From the NCBI GenBank assembly GCA_019689955.1, contig JADGGM010000006.1, forward strand, positions 1 through 16,533: a stretch of DNA of 16,533 nucleotides, given 5' to 3'. Below are positions 1-8,300 of the stretch, piece after piece. This stretch comes from Gemmatimonadaceae bacterium (GTDB lineage: Bacteria > Gemmatimonadota > Gemmatimonadetes > Gemmatimonadales > Gemmatimonadaceae). Made by a program: the position numbers and the translations under genes. Position 1 is the stretch's first letter, and each line of letters opens with the position of its first letter. The notes under the pieces are model-generated. The model was given only the letters and a program-made list of their open reading frames with translations, was not told the DNA's origin and made no database searches.

Positions 1-811
1 CATCGCTCGGCGCGCGGGGCTCCGCTGCGGCAGCGTCGTCCCTCGCGTCCGGCTCGACGCGCGGTGGCGGACCGGACCTCGCACGCGCCGGCTCGCGGCG
101 CAGTTGCTCGGCGAGGGCCACGACTTCCGGTTCGGGATCGAGCTCGAGATCGGCGCGGACCCGGCCGGCGTGGTCGATCGCGTGCTGGATGGCGCCGACA
201 CGGTCGCCCGCGGCGTCGAGCGCATGCATGAGCGCCAGCGCGAAACGACCCGAGCAGGGATCGACGGCCACCAGCCGCCGGCACGTCGCCACGCGACCGT
301 GCACGTCCCCTTCGCGCTCCTGGCGCTGGGCGAGGGCGAGCAGGGCGTCCGTGTACGCGTGCTGGAGCTCGGCCCGGTGCTCGTCGAGCCAGTAGTCGAA
401 CTCGGGCGAGTCGCTCAGGTGGAAGCCGTCGAGCAGCGGGCCCGTGTACAGCCGTGCGACGCGATCGAGGGCCCCCTCGGCGAGCGCGGTGCGGAGAGCG
501 AGGAGGTCACAGTTGACGCACGCCGGGTCGAGCAGGAGTGCGTCCCCCGTCGACCTGATCGCGCCCTCGCCGAGGGCGCCCCGGAGCACGTGCACCGCCA
601 GGTTGAGCAGTCGTCGAGCGCTCGCGGTGTTCTTCTCGGGCCAGAGCAACACCATGGCGCGGTCGCGGGGGAGCGGCTGCGGCCACGCGACGGCCAGGAG
701 CGCGAGCAGCGCGATACGGTGGCGCTGCGCCGGTGGACCGCTGAGCGGCGCGTCACCGGAGCGCAGCGATGCGCCGCCGAGCAGCTGAACCGCGATTCTC
801 CCGTCCGGCAT
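1..811 (-). CDS. BTAD/SARP-type transcriptional regulator, C-terminus beyond the window
   Basis: The reverse strand reads openly for 270 codons from ATG 811-809 to the window edge, so only the N-terminal part is seen. Residues 5-95 fit the OmpR/PhoB-like winged helix that opens such regulators: a short strand (IAVQLLGGASL), a hydrophobic helix (HRIALLALLAVAWP), then LLWPEKNTASARRLLNLAV and an LGEGAIRSTGDALLLDP hairpin. Residues 98-240 fit the bacterial transcriptional activation domain, with LYTGPLLDGFHLSDSPEFDY near 121-140 and helical TPR-like repeats after it. Proteins of this type usually carry TPR, TolB/WD40 or kinase-like C-terminal regions; here a Pro/Ala/Asp-rich linker begins near residue 240. 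No Shine-Dalgarno precedes the ATG, so it may be leaderless or weakly translated. It is divergent from the lipoprotein gene at 916. It presumably binds DNA, but target and signal are unknown. Confidence 0.82.
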   Translation of the reverse strand, partial: MPDGRIAVQLLGGASLRSGDAPLSGPPAQRHRIALLALLAVAWPQPLPRDRAMVLLWPEKNTASARRLLNLAVHVLRGALGEGAIRSTGDALLLDPACVNCDLLALRTALAEGALDRVARLYTGPLLDGFHLSDSPEFDYWLDEHRAELQHAYTDALLALAQRQEREGDVHGRVATCRRLVAVDPCSGRFALALMHALDAAGDRVGAIQHAIDHAGRVRADLELDPEPEVVALAEQLRREPARARSGPPPRVEPDARDDAAAAEPRAPSD

Positions 812-915
812 CCGGCCAGTTGATCCGTAGTTAACGGCGAGAGCGACTGCCCGCTAACCACCCCGGTGAATTGTTGGCATGCGTTCCGGATGGACTTACA
901 CCACAGGAGGGAACC

Positions 916-1485
916 ATGAACCGGACGACCCACCTGCTCGCGCTCACCGGGATCATGCTGGTGGCTGCTTGCGACCCCGCGCCGACCGCCGCCGGCGGCG
1001 CCATCGACCGCGACGCCGTCAAAGTCGAGACACGGCGGATCGGCGACCGCGACACGGATGTCCGGAAGGACCTCGCCACCCTGCGCCGCGTGACGGCGAA
1101 GCTCCACCGCTTCAGTGCGGCCAAGGTGGCCGGCTGGGACACCAAGATCACACCCTGCATGTTCAGCGCACAGGGCGGCATGGGCTATCACTACGGAAGA
1201 CCGCAGTACATCAACGATGGCAAGGTGCAGGTGGACGAGCCCGAGCTGCTGTTGTTCGAGCCGGAGAAGAACGGACGATTCCGGCTCGTCGCGGTGGAGT
1301 ACATCCTCCCGGGCAGCCCGACGGATCCCGCGCCGTCGCTGTTCGGACGATCGTTCACGTACAATACCACCTTCGGCGTCTGGGCGCTCCATGCGTGGGT
1401 CTGGCGGAACAACCCGAGCGGCATCTTCGCGGACTGGAACCCCCGCGTGAGCTGCGCGTACGCCACGGACGTGCTGGCGATGTAG
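916..1485 (+). CDS. Conserved hypothetical lipoprotein
   Basis: This is a 189-residue protein. Its start is fixed by an AGGAGG at 905-910, five bases before ATG 916. The N-terminus is a lipoprotein signal with lipobox V-A-A-C, and the lipidated cysteine is Cys19. The mature part opens with a charged helix (about 30-70), followed by a conserved-looking core: GGMGYHYGRPQYI at 88-100, DEPELLLFEPE at 107-117, RFRLVAVEYI at 121-130 and HAWVWRNNPSGIFADWNPR at 159-177. Cys81 and Cys180 could form a disulfide; His92 and His159 are the candidate polar site. I recognise this as a recurrent family of unknown function found in several phyla, from memory of its motif pattern only. The DUF4242 gene follows 53 bases downstream on the same strand, so the two are probably cotranscribed. 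No function is assigned. Confidence 0.85.
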   Translation: MNRTTHLLALTGIMLVAACDPAPTAAGGAIDRDAVKVETRRIGDRDTDVRKDLATLRRVTAKLHRFSAAKVAGWDTKITPCMFSAQGGMGYHYGRPQYINDGKVQVDEPELLLFEPEKNGRFRLVAVEYILPGSPTDPAPSLFGRSFTYNTTFGVWALHAWVWRNNPSGIFADWNPRVSCAYATDVLAM

Positions 1486-1538
1486 CCCGCCGGCTCAGCG
1501 TCGCTTCGATCGAACCGACAACCCGAGACCTGGATATC

Positions 1539-1820
1539 ATGCCAAAATATCTGATCGAGCGCGAGATCCCGAACGCGGGGGCGCTCTCCCCGGACGAGCT
1601 CCGGGCGATCTCCGAGAAGTCGTGCGGCGTGCTGCGACAGCTCGGCCCCGAGATCCAATGGGTGCAGAGCTACGTGACCGAGGACAAGATCACCTGCGTC
1701 TACATCGCGCCGCACGCGGACATCATCCGCGAGCACGCGCGGCGGGGAGGTTTCCCGGCGGACCGGGTGCTCGAGGTGGCGACGATCATCGACCCGACGA
1801 CGGCGGAAGCCGAGGTCTGA
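1539..1820 (+). CDS. DUF4242 family protein (SCO4226 nickel-binding-like)
   Basis: This is a 93-residue cytoplasmic protein with no signal peptide. The whole length fits DUF4242, a small ferredoxin-like alpha/beta barrel family: MPKYLIEREIPNAG at the start, SPDELRAISEK, then IQWVQSYVTEDKITCVYIAP at 39-58, then IIREHARRGGFPADRVLEVATIIDP at 62-86. The Streptomyces member SCO4226 binds nickel and forms dimers; by analogy His59, His66 and Cys53 are candidate ligands, but metal binding here is inferred. The start has only a poor ribosome-binding site (GAGACC about 10 bases upstream), which suits translation coupled to the lipoprotein gene 53 bases before it. A perfect stem-loop starts 31 bases after the stop. 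Confidence 0.88.
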   Translation: MPKYLIEREIPNAGALSPDELRAISEKSCGVLRQLGPEIQWVQSYVTEDKITCVYIAPHADIIREHARRGGFPADRVLEVATIIDPTTAEAEV

Positions 1821-1851
1821 GCGCCCCGGCCCACGACGCCACACGCACCGA

Positions 1852-1883
1852 GCCCGGCGCCGCGAAGGTACGAGGCGCCGGGC
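1852..1883. terminator. Perfect 10-bp stem-loop between convergent genes
   Basis: GCCCGGCGCC at 1852-1861 is exactly complementary to GGCGCCGGGC at 1874-1883, with a 12-base loop. It lies between the convergent stops of the DUF4242 gene (1820) and the alpha/beta hydrolase (1942), the expected place for a bidirectional terminator. No U-tract follows on either strand, which is common in GC-rich genomes. Termination itself is inferred. Confidence 0.65.
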
Positions 1884-1941
1884 CCAGTGATGCGTCGGTG
1901 AGAGGTCGAGATCCGCGGGCGCGATCGCGCTCGGGAGCCGC

Positions 1942-2808
1942 TCAACGACGGCTCGTCACGGCGTTCACGATCTCGCGAACCGCATCGATCACGAGCTGCG
2001 GCTCCTCGCACTGAATGCAGTGGCCGCTCCTGGTGGTGACGATCTGCTTGGCGCCGGGCGTCTGGCGGACCCACTCCGACTGCACCTCACCCCAGAGGCG
2101 CAGCAACTCGCCGCCGCGTCCATCGGCCGTGCTCATGGAGGTGAGCATCGTGATCGGAACGGCGGGGAGTGGGTGCGCGGCGCGGAGCTGGGCCATGGTG
2201 CTGTCCCAGGCGAGCCACTCGCCGCGCTCGCCGAGCGATCCCTGGGCCATGCGCTGGCGCTGGTCGGCCTCGGCCGCCTTCCACTCGGGTAGCTCGGCGG
2301 CACGGCGGTAGAACTCCTCCATCGCGGGGTCAATGAGCACCAGGCCGGCGACCTCCCGCGGATACATCGCCGCGTACACGCGCACGAACGCACCACCCAG
2401 CGAGTGGCCGACGAGCACGTACGGCGGCGGGACGTTCGCTCGGGCGAGTGCCTCGTGCAGCTCGGCGGCCACGCGCCGTGCGGTGCGGGGACCGGGTGCC
2501 GCCTCCGACGCGCCGTACCCCGCGCGCTCGTACGCGATCACGCGGGTGAGGCGGGCAATGGCGGGGCGCACCGTGTCCCAGTCGCCGAGTCCGCTCCCGA
2601 GGCCCGTTTCCAGAACCACCGTCGGCGTCCCCCGCCCGGCCGCGATCATGCGCAGACGATGCCCGCCGACATCCACCATCAGCGTGTCGGCGAGCATCGA
2701 GGTGTCCGTGGCGGGTGCCGCGGCGCTCGCGCTGTCCCGGTCCTGGCCGCGTGCCGCACCGGCGGCGAAGAGCGCGAGCGCGAGGATGAGGGCTCCCCGG
2801 CCGCTCAT
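1942..2808 (-). CDS. Secreted alpha/beta hydrolase
   Basis: This 288-residue serine hydrolase begins at ATG 2808-2806. A GAGGTGAT about six bases upstream and a clean signal peptide (MSGRGALILALALFAAGAARG, cut near residue 21) support this start over the in-frame ATG at 2841. The fold markers run in order: VVLETGLGSGLGDWD at 64-78 (oxyanion region), VIAYERAGYGAS at 90-101, the nucleophile elbow GHSLGG with Ser136, VLIDP with Asp160, and SGHCIQCEEP with His263. The segment 163-215 forms a helical lid. The pattern resembles secreted esterase/lipase-like hydrolases; substrate is not predictable. Cys264 and Cys267 next to the catalytic His are unusual and could form a disulfide or bind metal. It is probably cotranscribed with the frameshifted lipoprotein 64 bases upstream. 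Confidence 0.88.
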   Translation of the reverse strand: MSGRGALILALALFAAGAARGQDRDSASAAAPATDTSMLADTLMVDVGGHRLRMIAAGRGTPTVVLETGLGSGLGDWDTVRPAIARLTRVIAYERAGYGASEAAPGPRTARRVAAELHEALARANVPPPYVLVGHSLGGAFVRVYAAMYPREVAGLVLIDPAMEEFYRRAAELPEWKAAEADQRQRMAQGSLGERGEWLAWDSTMAQLRAAHPLPAVPITMLTSMSTADGRGGELLRLWGEVQSEWVRQTPGAKQIVTTRSGHCIQCEEPQLVIDAVREIVNAVTSRR

Positions 2809-2872
2809 TGCACCATCACCTCGCGCACCACGTGCCGCCACGCGCTGGAGCGATGCGACGCGCGCACGCCGA

Positions 2873-3567
2873 TCATCGCCGCGCCACGTTGATCCCGGGC
2901 ACCGCGAGCGACGTCGCCATGATCGGATGCGGCGCCCCGGAGAAATCCACGAGCACCGTCCCGGCGAGCAGCGGCTTCGCCACGGCCGCGAGCGAGACCG
3001 TGAACGTCGCGCGAGCGCAGGTCACCGTGTTGCGCTCGAGCGCGAGTGCCCGGATGGGTCGCCCATCGCGAGGAGCGCGTAACCCTCCACACCCATCTTT
3101 TCCCGGCCATCCGCGCCCCACTCCAGGCGACCGAAGTGAAGGAGCGGGAGACTGGGATCGCTCGGTCCGAAGCTCACGCTGTCGGTCTGGCCTCTGATGT
3201 GGAGAAACCGCTCGCCGTCCGGCTCCTGCCAGAGCACGATGTCCCACGTGTCCGGTATGGGTTCCATGCCGGGCAAGGAAGATGAACCCGAGAGCACCGT
3301 GCGCACGACCGCCGCCTGGTACTCGGTGGCCGCATCGCTGTCCTGAACGGTCACCGTGGTCGGCGTGATCCCGGCGTGATATGCGAGCGCGATCATCGAG
3401 AGCGCAGCCGCGCGTGCGACGTCGTGGCTCGCGACGACGCTGGCGAGACTGTCGTAGTGCGCGGCGCGTGGGTCCTCGGCCGGCGGCTGGGTTGGATCCG
3501 TGCCACATGCACCCAGAGCAGGAATGGTCGCCACGGCGAGCGTGCAGGAACGGCGCATCGGCGGCAT
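2873..3567 (-). pseudogene. Lipoprotein gene of unknown function with a -1 frameshift
   Basis: Reading from ATG 3567-3565, with GGGAGGGG as ribosome-binding site, gives a lipoprotein signal with lipobox L-G-A-C (Cys21), a Pro-rich tether, a helical stretch (DSLASVVASHDVARAAALSM at 39-58) and a beta-rich core (DTWDIVLWQEPDGERFLHIRG at 106-126; LLHFGRLEWGADGREKMG, ending near 159). After GVEGYALLAMG (about base 3061) this frame turns into nonsense and stops at 3022. The -1 frame continues in coding style as RPIRALALERNTVTCARATF, then VSLAAVAKPLLAGTVLVDFS and PIMATSLAVPGINVARR, to the stop at 2873. An uninterrupted product would be about 230 residues. This is either a base missing from the sequence near GGGCGACCC at 3055-3063, or a real mutation. 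I do not recognise the family. It has its own promoter at 3598-3627 and probably leads the operon with the hydrolase. Confidence 0.7.
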
Positions 3568-3597
3568 GCTGGCCCCTCCCTCAGGAGAACGCGCCCG

Positions 3598-3627
3598 ACG
3601 ATAGCGCACCCGCGCCCGCCACGTCAA
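3598..3627 (-). promoter_or_regulatory. Sigma70-like promoter of the frameshifted lipoprotein operon
   Basis: On the minus strand a -35 TTGACG (3627-3622) and a -10 TATCGT (3603-3598) are separated by 18 bases. Transcription would start near 3591, leaving a leader of about 24 bases that contains the GGGAGGGG ribosome-binding site. An A7 tract (3654-3660) lies upstream, near where an UP element would sit. This is the best promoter match in the window. Confidence 0.55.
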
Positions 3628-3882
3628 TACGACTGAACGACTGGCGAAGCAAGAAAAAAAGACGAGCGGGCTCTGCCGTGAGAAAGATGACACGATCCCC
3701 GCACGCCCGGGTGCTGGCGGTTCGACTTTCTGCGCGCCATCGTTGTCCAATCCGCAAGCACGTGTCGCCGGCCACACGCGTCGTACCGGCCGCGCGCCGC
3801 CCGCGCCGAACGAGCTGCCGGTCCGCCCGGCCTCCCGCTCGCCATGGCGCACAACTCGTTCCGATCTTCCTCCAACATCCAC
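3628..3882. other. Divergent intergenic region
   Basis: Together with the promoter and leader beside it, this is the roughly 315-base gap between divergent genes. Bases 3628-3665 are relatively A-rich with an A7 tract. The remainder is GC-rich and I see no convincing plus-strand promoter for the serine hydrolase operon; TTCGAC at 3721-3726 has no fitting -10. No small coding region stands out. An in-frame ATG at 3844 would extend the hydrolase by 13 residues. Confidence 0.5.
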
Positions 3883-5286
3883 ATGTCCGTCCGCCACACC
3901 CTCCTCGCGACCGCGCTCCTCGCGGCCACGCCGCTCCCTCGAGCGGCCCACGCGCAGAGCGCCGGCGCCGACCGGCTCCCCGCGCAGGTCGACTCCATCG
4001 CCTCCGCCGTGCTCGCGGCGACCGGCGCCCCCCGCGCGGCGGGCGCCGGGGGGCGCCCCGGCGAGAGCCCCTGCACTCGCGCGTACGGCGACGCCTCACT
4101 CGAGCCGCGCGTCGCGGCGCGCCCGGAGATGCGCTACGCCATCGGCTCGATCAGCAAGCAGTTCACCGCGGCGGCCGTGCTCCTCCTCCAGCAGGAGGGG
4201 AAGCTCTCCCTCGACGATCCCGTCTCGCGCTACGTCCCCGGCCTCACCCGCGGGAACGAGGTGACCATCCGCGAGCTCCTCTCGCACACCTCCGGCTATC
4301 AGGACTTCTGGCCGCAGGACTACGTCCCCCCGCTCATGGAGAAGCCGATCTCCCCGCAGGGGATCCTCGACCGGTGGGCCAAGCAGCCGCTCGACTTCGA
4401 CCCCGGCACGCGGTGGCAGTACAGCAACACCAACTACACTCTCGCCGCGCTGATCGTCGAGAAAGTCAGCAAGGTCCCCTTCTTCCGCTTCGTGCGCACG
4501 CGGATCCTCGAGCCGTTGCAGCTGAAGAGCGCGGTCGACTTCGACAGCGGCGGCCCATCCTCCGTGGAGCCGGTCGGCTACATGCGCTACGCCCTCGGCA
4601 CGCTCCGCCCGGGGCCGTCCACGGGGCGCGGATGGATGTACGGCGCCGGGGAGCTGGCGATGAGCGCGAGCGATCTGGCGAAGTGGGACATCTCGGTCAT
4701 CCGCCGATCGCTCCTCGCCCCCGCCTCCTACCGCGCGATGGAGACGACGACGCTCCTCCGCGACGGGGTGAGCACCGGGTACGGGCTCGGGGTCAACGTT
4801 TCGCTGTCGGGGGGACACCGCGCGATCTCGCACGGGGGTGAGGTGTCGGGGTTCACGGCGCAGAACATCATCTTCCCGGATGACAGCGCAGCCGTGGTGG
4901 TGCTCACCAACCAGGACGCGGCGCCGGCGGCGGGGGCGATCGCGCAGCAGATCGCGCGTGTGCTCTTCACCACCGAGGACGCGGAGACGCAGAGCCGCAC
5001 CGAACGCGCCCGGCGCATCTTCGAGGGGCTGCAGCACGGCACGATCGACCGTTCGCTCTTCACGGCGGACGCCAACGCGTACTTCAGCGACCAGGCGCTC
5101 CGCGATTTCGCCTCGAGCCTGGGGCCGCTCGGCGCGCCCACGGGGTTCGTGCAGCTTTCGCAGTCCAAGCGCGGGGGGATGGTGCTGCGCGTCTATCGCG
5201 TGTCGTGCGGGGCGCGCACGCTCCGCGCGTGGACGTACGAGCTCCCCGACGGCACGCTGGAGCAGTACCAGGTGGCGCCGATGTAG
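3883..5286 (+). CDS. Secreted serine hydrolase, class C beta-lactamase/PBP fold
   Basis: This 467-residue exported protein belongs to the beta-lactamase/D-alanyl-D-alanine carboxypeptidase/esterase superfamily. ATG 3883 is chosen because it gives a standard signal peptide (MSVRHTLLATALLAATPLPR, then AAHAQ); ATG 3844 adds a polar 13-residue lead, and neither has a clear Shine-Dalgarno. The catalytic motifs are S89-I-S-K92, the YSN triad at 180-182 and HGGEVSG at 317-323 replacing KTG, all typical of esterase-like class C members. ELLSHTSGYQD at 131-141 is a family hallmark. Residues 370-467 form a C-terminal beta domain. Residues 51-64, normally a hydrophobic first strand, are instead Gly/Arg/Pro-rich. 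The substrate could be peptides, D-amino-acid peptides or esters. The Asp-box gene follows by 40 bases, so the two form an operon. Confidence 0.9.
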   Translation: MSVRHTLLATALLAATPLPRAAHAQSAGADRLPAQVDSIASAVLAATGAPRAAGAGGRPGESPCTRAYGDASLEPRVAARPEMRYAIGSISKQFTAAAVLLLQQEGKLSLDDPVSRYVPGLTRGNEVTIRELLSHTSGYQDFWPQDYVPPLMEKPISPQGILDRWAKQPLDFDPGTRWQYSNTNYTLAALIVEKVSKVPFFRFVRTRILEPLQLKSAVDFDSGGPSSVEPVGYMRYALGTLRPGPSTGRGWMYGAGELAMSASDLAKWDISVIRRSLLAPASYRAMETTTLLRDGVSTGYGLGVNVSLSGGHRAISHGGEVSGFTAQNIIFPDDSAAVVVLTNQDAAPAAGAIAQQIARVLFTTEDAETQSRTERARRIFEGLQHGTIDRSLFTADANAYFSDQALRDFASSLGPLGAPTGFVQLSQSKRGGMVLRVYRVSCGARTLRAWTYELPDGTLEQYQVAPM

Positions 5287-5326
5287 TGAGCCGCAGTCAG
5301 CCCTCTCTCTCCCGGAGATTCGTTTC

Positions 5327-8300
5327 GTGTTGCGATCCGTCCTCCGCCCCGCCACCGCTCTCGCCACCATCGCCTCGCTCGCCGCGAGCGCCCGTGCTGT
5401 CCGGGCGCAATCGGCCGACGTCTTTTCGGCCATGCGCTGGCGCTCCATCGGCCCCACGCGCGCCGGACGCGCGCGCGCCCTCTCCGGCGTCCCGAGCCAG
5501 CCCAACGTCTTCTACGTCGGGTTCGACAACGGCGGGGTGTGGCGCTCGACCGACTACGGCTCCACCTGGCAGCCGCTCTTCGACCGGGAGCCCACGGGCT
5601 CCATCGGCGCGATTGCCGTGGCGCCGTCGGACCCGAACATCATCTATGTCGGCACCGGCGCGGGGATCATCCGCCCCGATCTCGCGGTCGGCAACGGGAT
5701 GTACAAGTCGACCGACGCGGGGGCGACGTGGACGCACCTGGGGCTCGACGACAGCCAGATGATCGCCAACGTCGACGTGGACCCGCGCGATCCGAACCGT
5801 CTCTTCGTCGCCGTGCTCGGCCACCCGTACGGGCCCAACGCCGAGCGCGGCGTGTTCCGGTCGACCGACGGCGGACGGACGTTCCAGAAGGTGCTGTACA
5901 AGGATGAGTACACGAGCGCGAACGACGTCCGCATCGACCCGCACGACCCGAACATCGTCTACGCCGCGCTCTGGCAGCAGCAGGAAGGATTCCGCGAGAG
6001 CCTCTCCTTCGGCGGCGCCGGCGGCGGGATCTACAAGTCGACCGACGGCGGCACCACGTGGAGGCAGCTCACCAACGGGCTCCCGACGGTCCTCCAGGCG
6101 AACCTCGCCATCGCGCCGAGCAATCCCGCGACGCTCTACGCCACCGTCGCCGGCGCCACCCCGAACGGGCGCACCGGGTTCGGCGGCGGCGCGATCGGCT
6201 TCTACAAGTCGACCGACGGCGGCGAGCACTGGACCCTCGTGAACGGCGCCGGGCTCACCGGGCGCACCCCCGACATGCGCCCCCTCGCGCGCATCGGCGG
6301 CGGCGACCTCCCGACCATTACCGTGGACCCGTCGAACGAGAACGTCGTCTACAGCGCCTCCGTCGTCCTCTGGCGCACCGAGGACGGCGGCGTCACCTGG
6401 TCCGCCGTGCGCGGCGCACCCGGCGGCGACGACTACCAGAAAGCGTGGATCAACCCCACCAATCCTAACATCCTCCTCGTCGTCACCGACCAGGGCGCCG
6501 TCGTCTCCGCCAACCGCGGCGCGTCGTGGAGCAACTGGTACACGCAGCCCACCGCCGCGATGTACCACGTCTCCATCGACAACGCCTTCCCGTACCGCGT
6601 CTGCGGCGGGCAGCAGGACGCGGGCTCCGCGTGCGTCGCCAGCCGCTCCATGGACGGCGAGACCACCTTCCACGACTGGCACCCGGTCAACATCCAGGAG
6701 TACGGCATCGCCGCCCCGGACCCGCGCGATCCGGACCTGGTCTTCGGGAGCATGCGCACCAACGTCTCCCTCTACGATCGCCGGACCGGCCAGACCACGT
6801 ACGTCGGCCCCGACATGAGCGGCCACGACGCCGCCGGGCACGACGTCGGCCGCAACGTCCGCACGATGCCGATCGCCTGGTCCCCGGTGAACCCCGACGT
6901 GCTCTACTACACCTCCAACGTGGTGTGGAAGACGACCGACCGCGGGCACAGCTGGACGCGCATCTCCCCTGACCTCGCGCGTGCCACGTGGGCCGTCCCG
7001 GCGAGCGCGGGGAAGTACGCGAGCAGCGTGACCCCGTCGCCACAGGGGGCGATCACGGCGTTCTCCCCCTCGCCGCGCAACGCGAACGTGCTCTGGGCCG
7101 GCACCGACGACGGCAACATCCAGGTGACGACCGACGGCGGCGCGACGTGGAGGAACGTCACGCCGCCGGCCATCAAGCCGTGGACGCGCATCTTCAACAT
7201 CGACGCGGGGCACTTCGACGATCGCACCGCGTACGCCGCGGCGAACACGCTGCGCATCGATGACCTGAACCCGCATTTCTGGCGGACGCACGACGGCGGG
7301 AAGACGTGGACCGAGATCGACAACGGGATCGCTCCGGGCGCTGTCGCCAACTCGATCCGCGAGGACCCTCGCCAGCGCGGGCTCCTCTACGCGGCCACGG
7401 ACCAGCAGGTCTGGGTCTCCTTCGACGACGGCGACCACTGGGAGTCGCTCCGCCTCAACATGCCGGCGATCTCGGTGCGCGATCTCGAGGTGAAGGACGA
7501 CAGCACCTGCCTCTGCGCGGACCTCATCGCCGGCACGCACGGCCGCGGTTTCTGGATCCTCGACGACGTGACGCCGCTCCGCCAGGCGGCGCGCGCACGG
7601 GCGGCGACGGTGGCGTACTTGTTCGAGCCGATCACCGCGGTGCGCGTCCGCTTCGGTACGAACGATCCCACGCCGTGGCCCCCGGAGCTCCCGGCGGGGG
7701 AGAACCCGCCGCCGGGCGGGATCATCGACTACTACCTCGCCGCAGACGCTCCCGGCCCGGTGACGCTCGAGATCCTCGATTCGGCCGGCACGGTGATCCG
7801 CTCGTACTCGAGCGCCGACCCGGTCCTCTCCCCGCACCCGGCGCTCGACCCGGCGGCGTACGACCGCCTCTGCCAGCGGACGCCGACGGCGCCGTACTGC
7901 CGCCTCCCGCTCTACTGGCCGGCGCCGCCGATGACGATCTCGACGCGCAAGGGGATGCACCGCGTCACGTGGGACCTGCACTATCAGCCGGTGACGACGG
8001 ACGACGGCTCGGCCGCCGACGACGAGAGCGCGACGGGGGCGGTGCCGCACCGGACGTATCCCATGGTGAACGCCCCCTGGGCGCCACCGGGGCGCTACAC
8101 GGTGCGACTCACGGTGGGAGGGAAGCGCTACACGCAGCCGCTCACGCTCCGCCTCGATCCGCGCGTGCACACGTCGCCGGCCGCGCTCGCGCAGCTCGCG
8201 AGGTTGTCGCGCGAGATGTATGACGGCGCGGTGGCGGCGCAGCGGGCGTATACGACCGCGCGCGCTCTCTCGGCCCGGCTCGCGGCGCTCGGCGACCCGG

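Noticed and set aside
104..823. A 239-residue plus-strand open frame at the left
   Set aside because: It is antisense to the BTAD regulator, whose frame shows the winged-helix and BTAD patterns; the plus frame has no recognisable domain.
881..906. TTGGCA ... TACACC as promoter of the lipoprotein gene at 916
   Set aside because: The predicted transcription start would fall inside the AGGAGG, so the ribosome-binding site would be lost.
3640..3690. T7 run on the minus strand as a rho-independent terminator
   Set aside because: The only preceding stem is a 4-bp GAGC/GCTC with a two-base loop, too short, and no minus-strand gene ends there.
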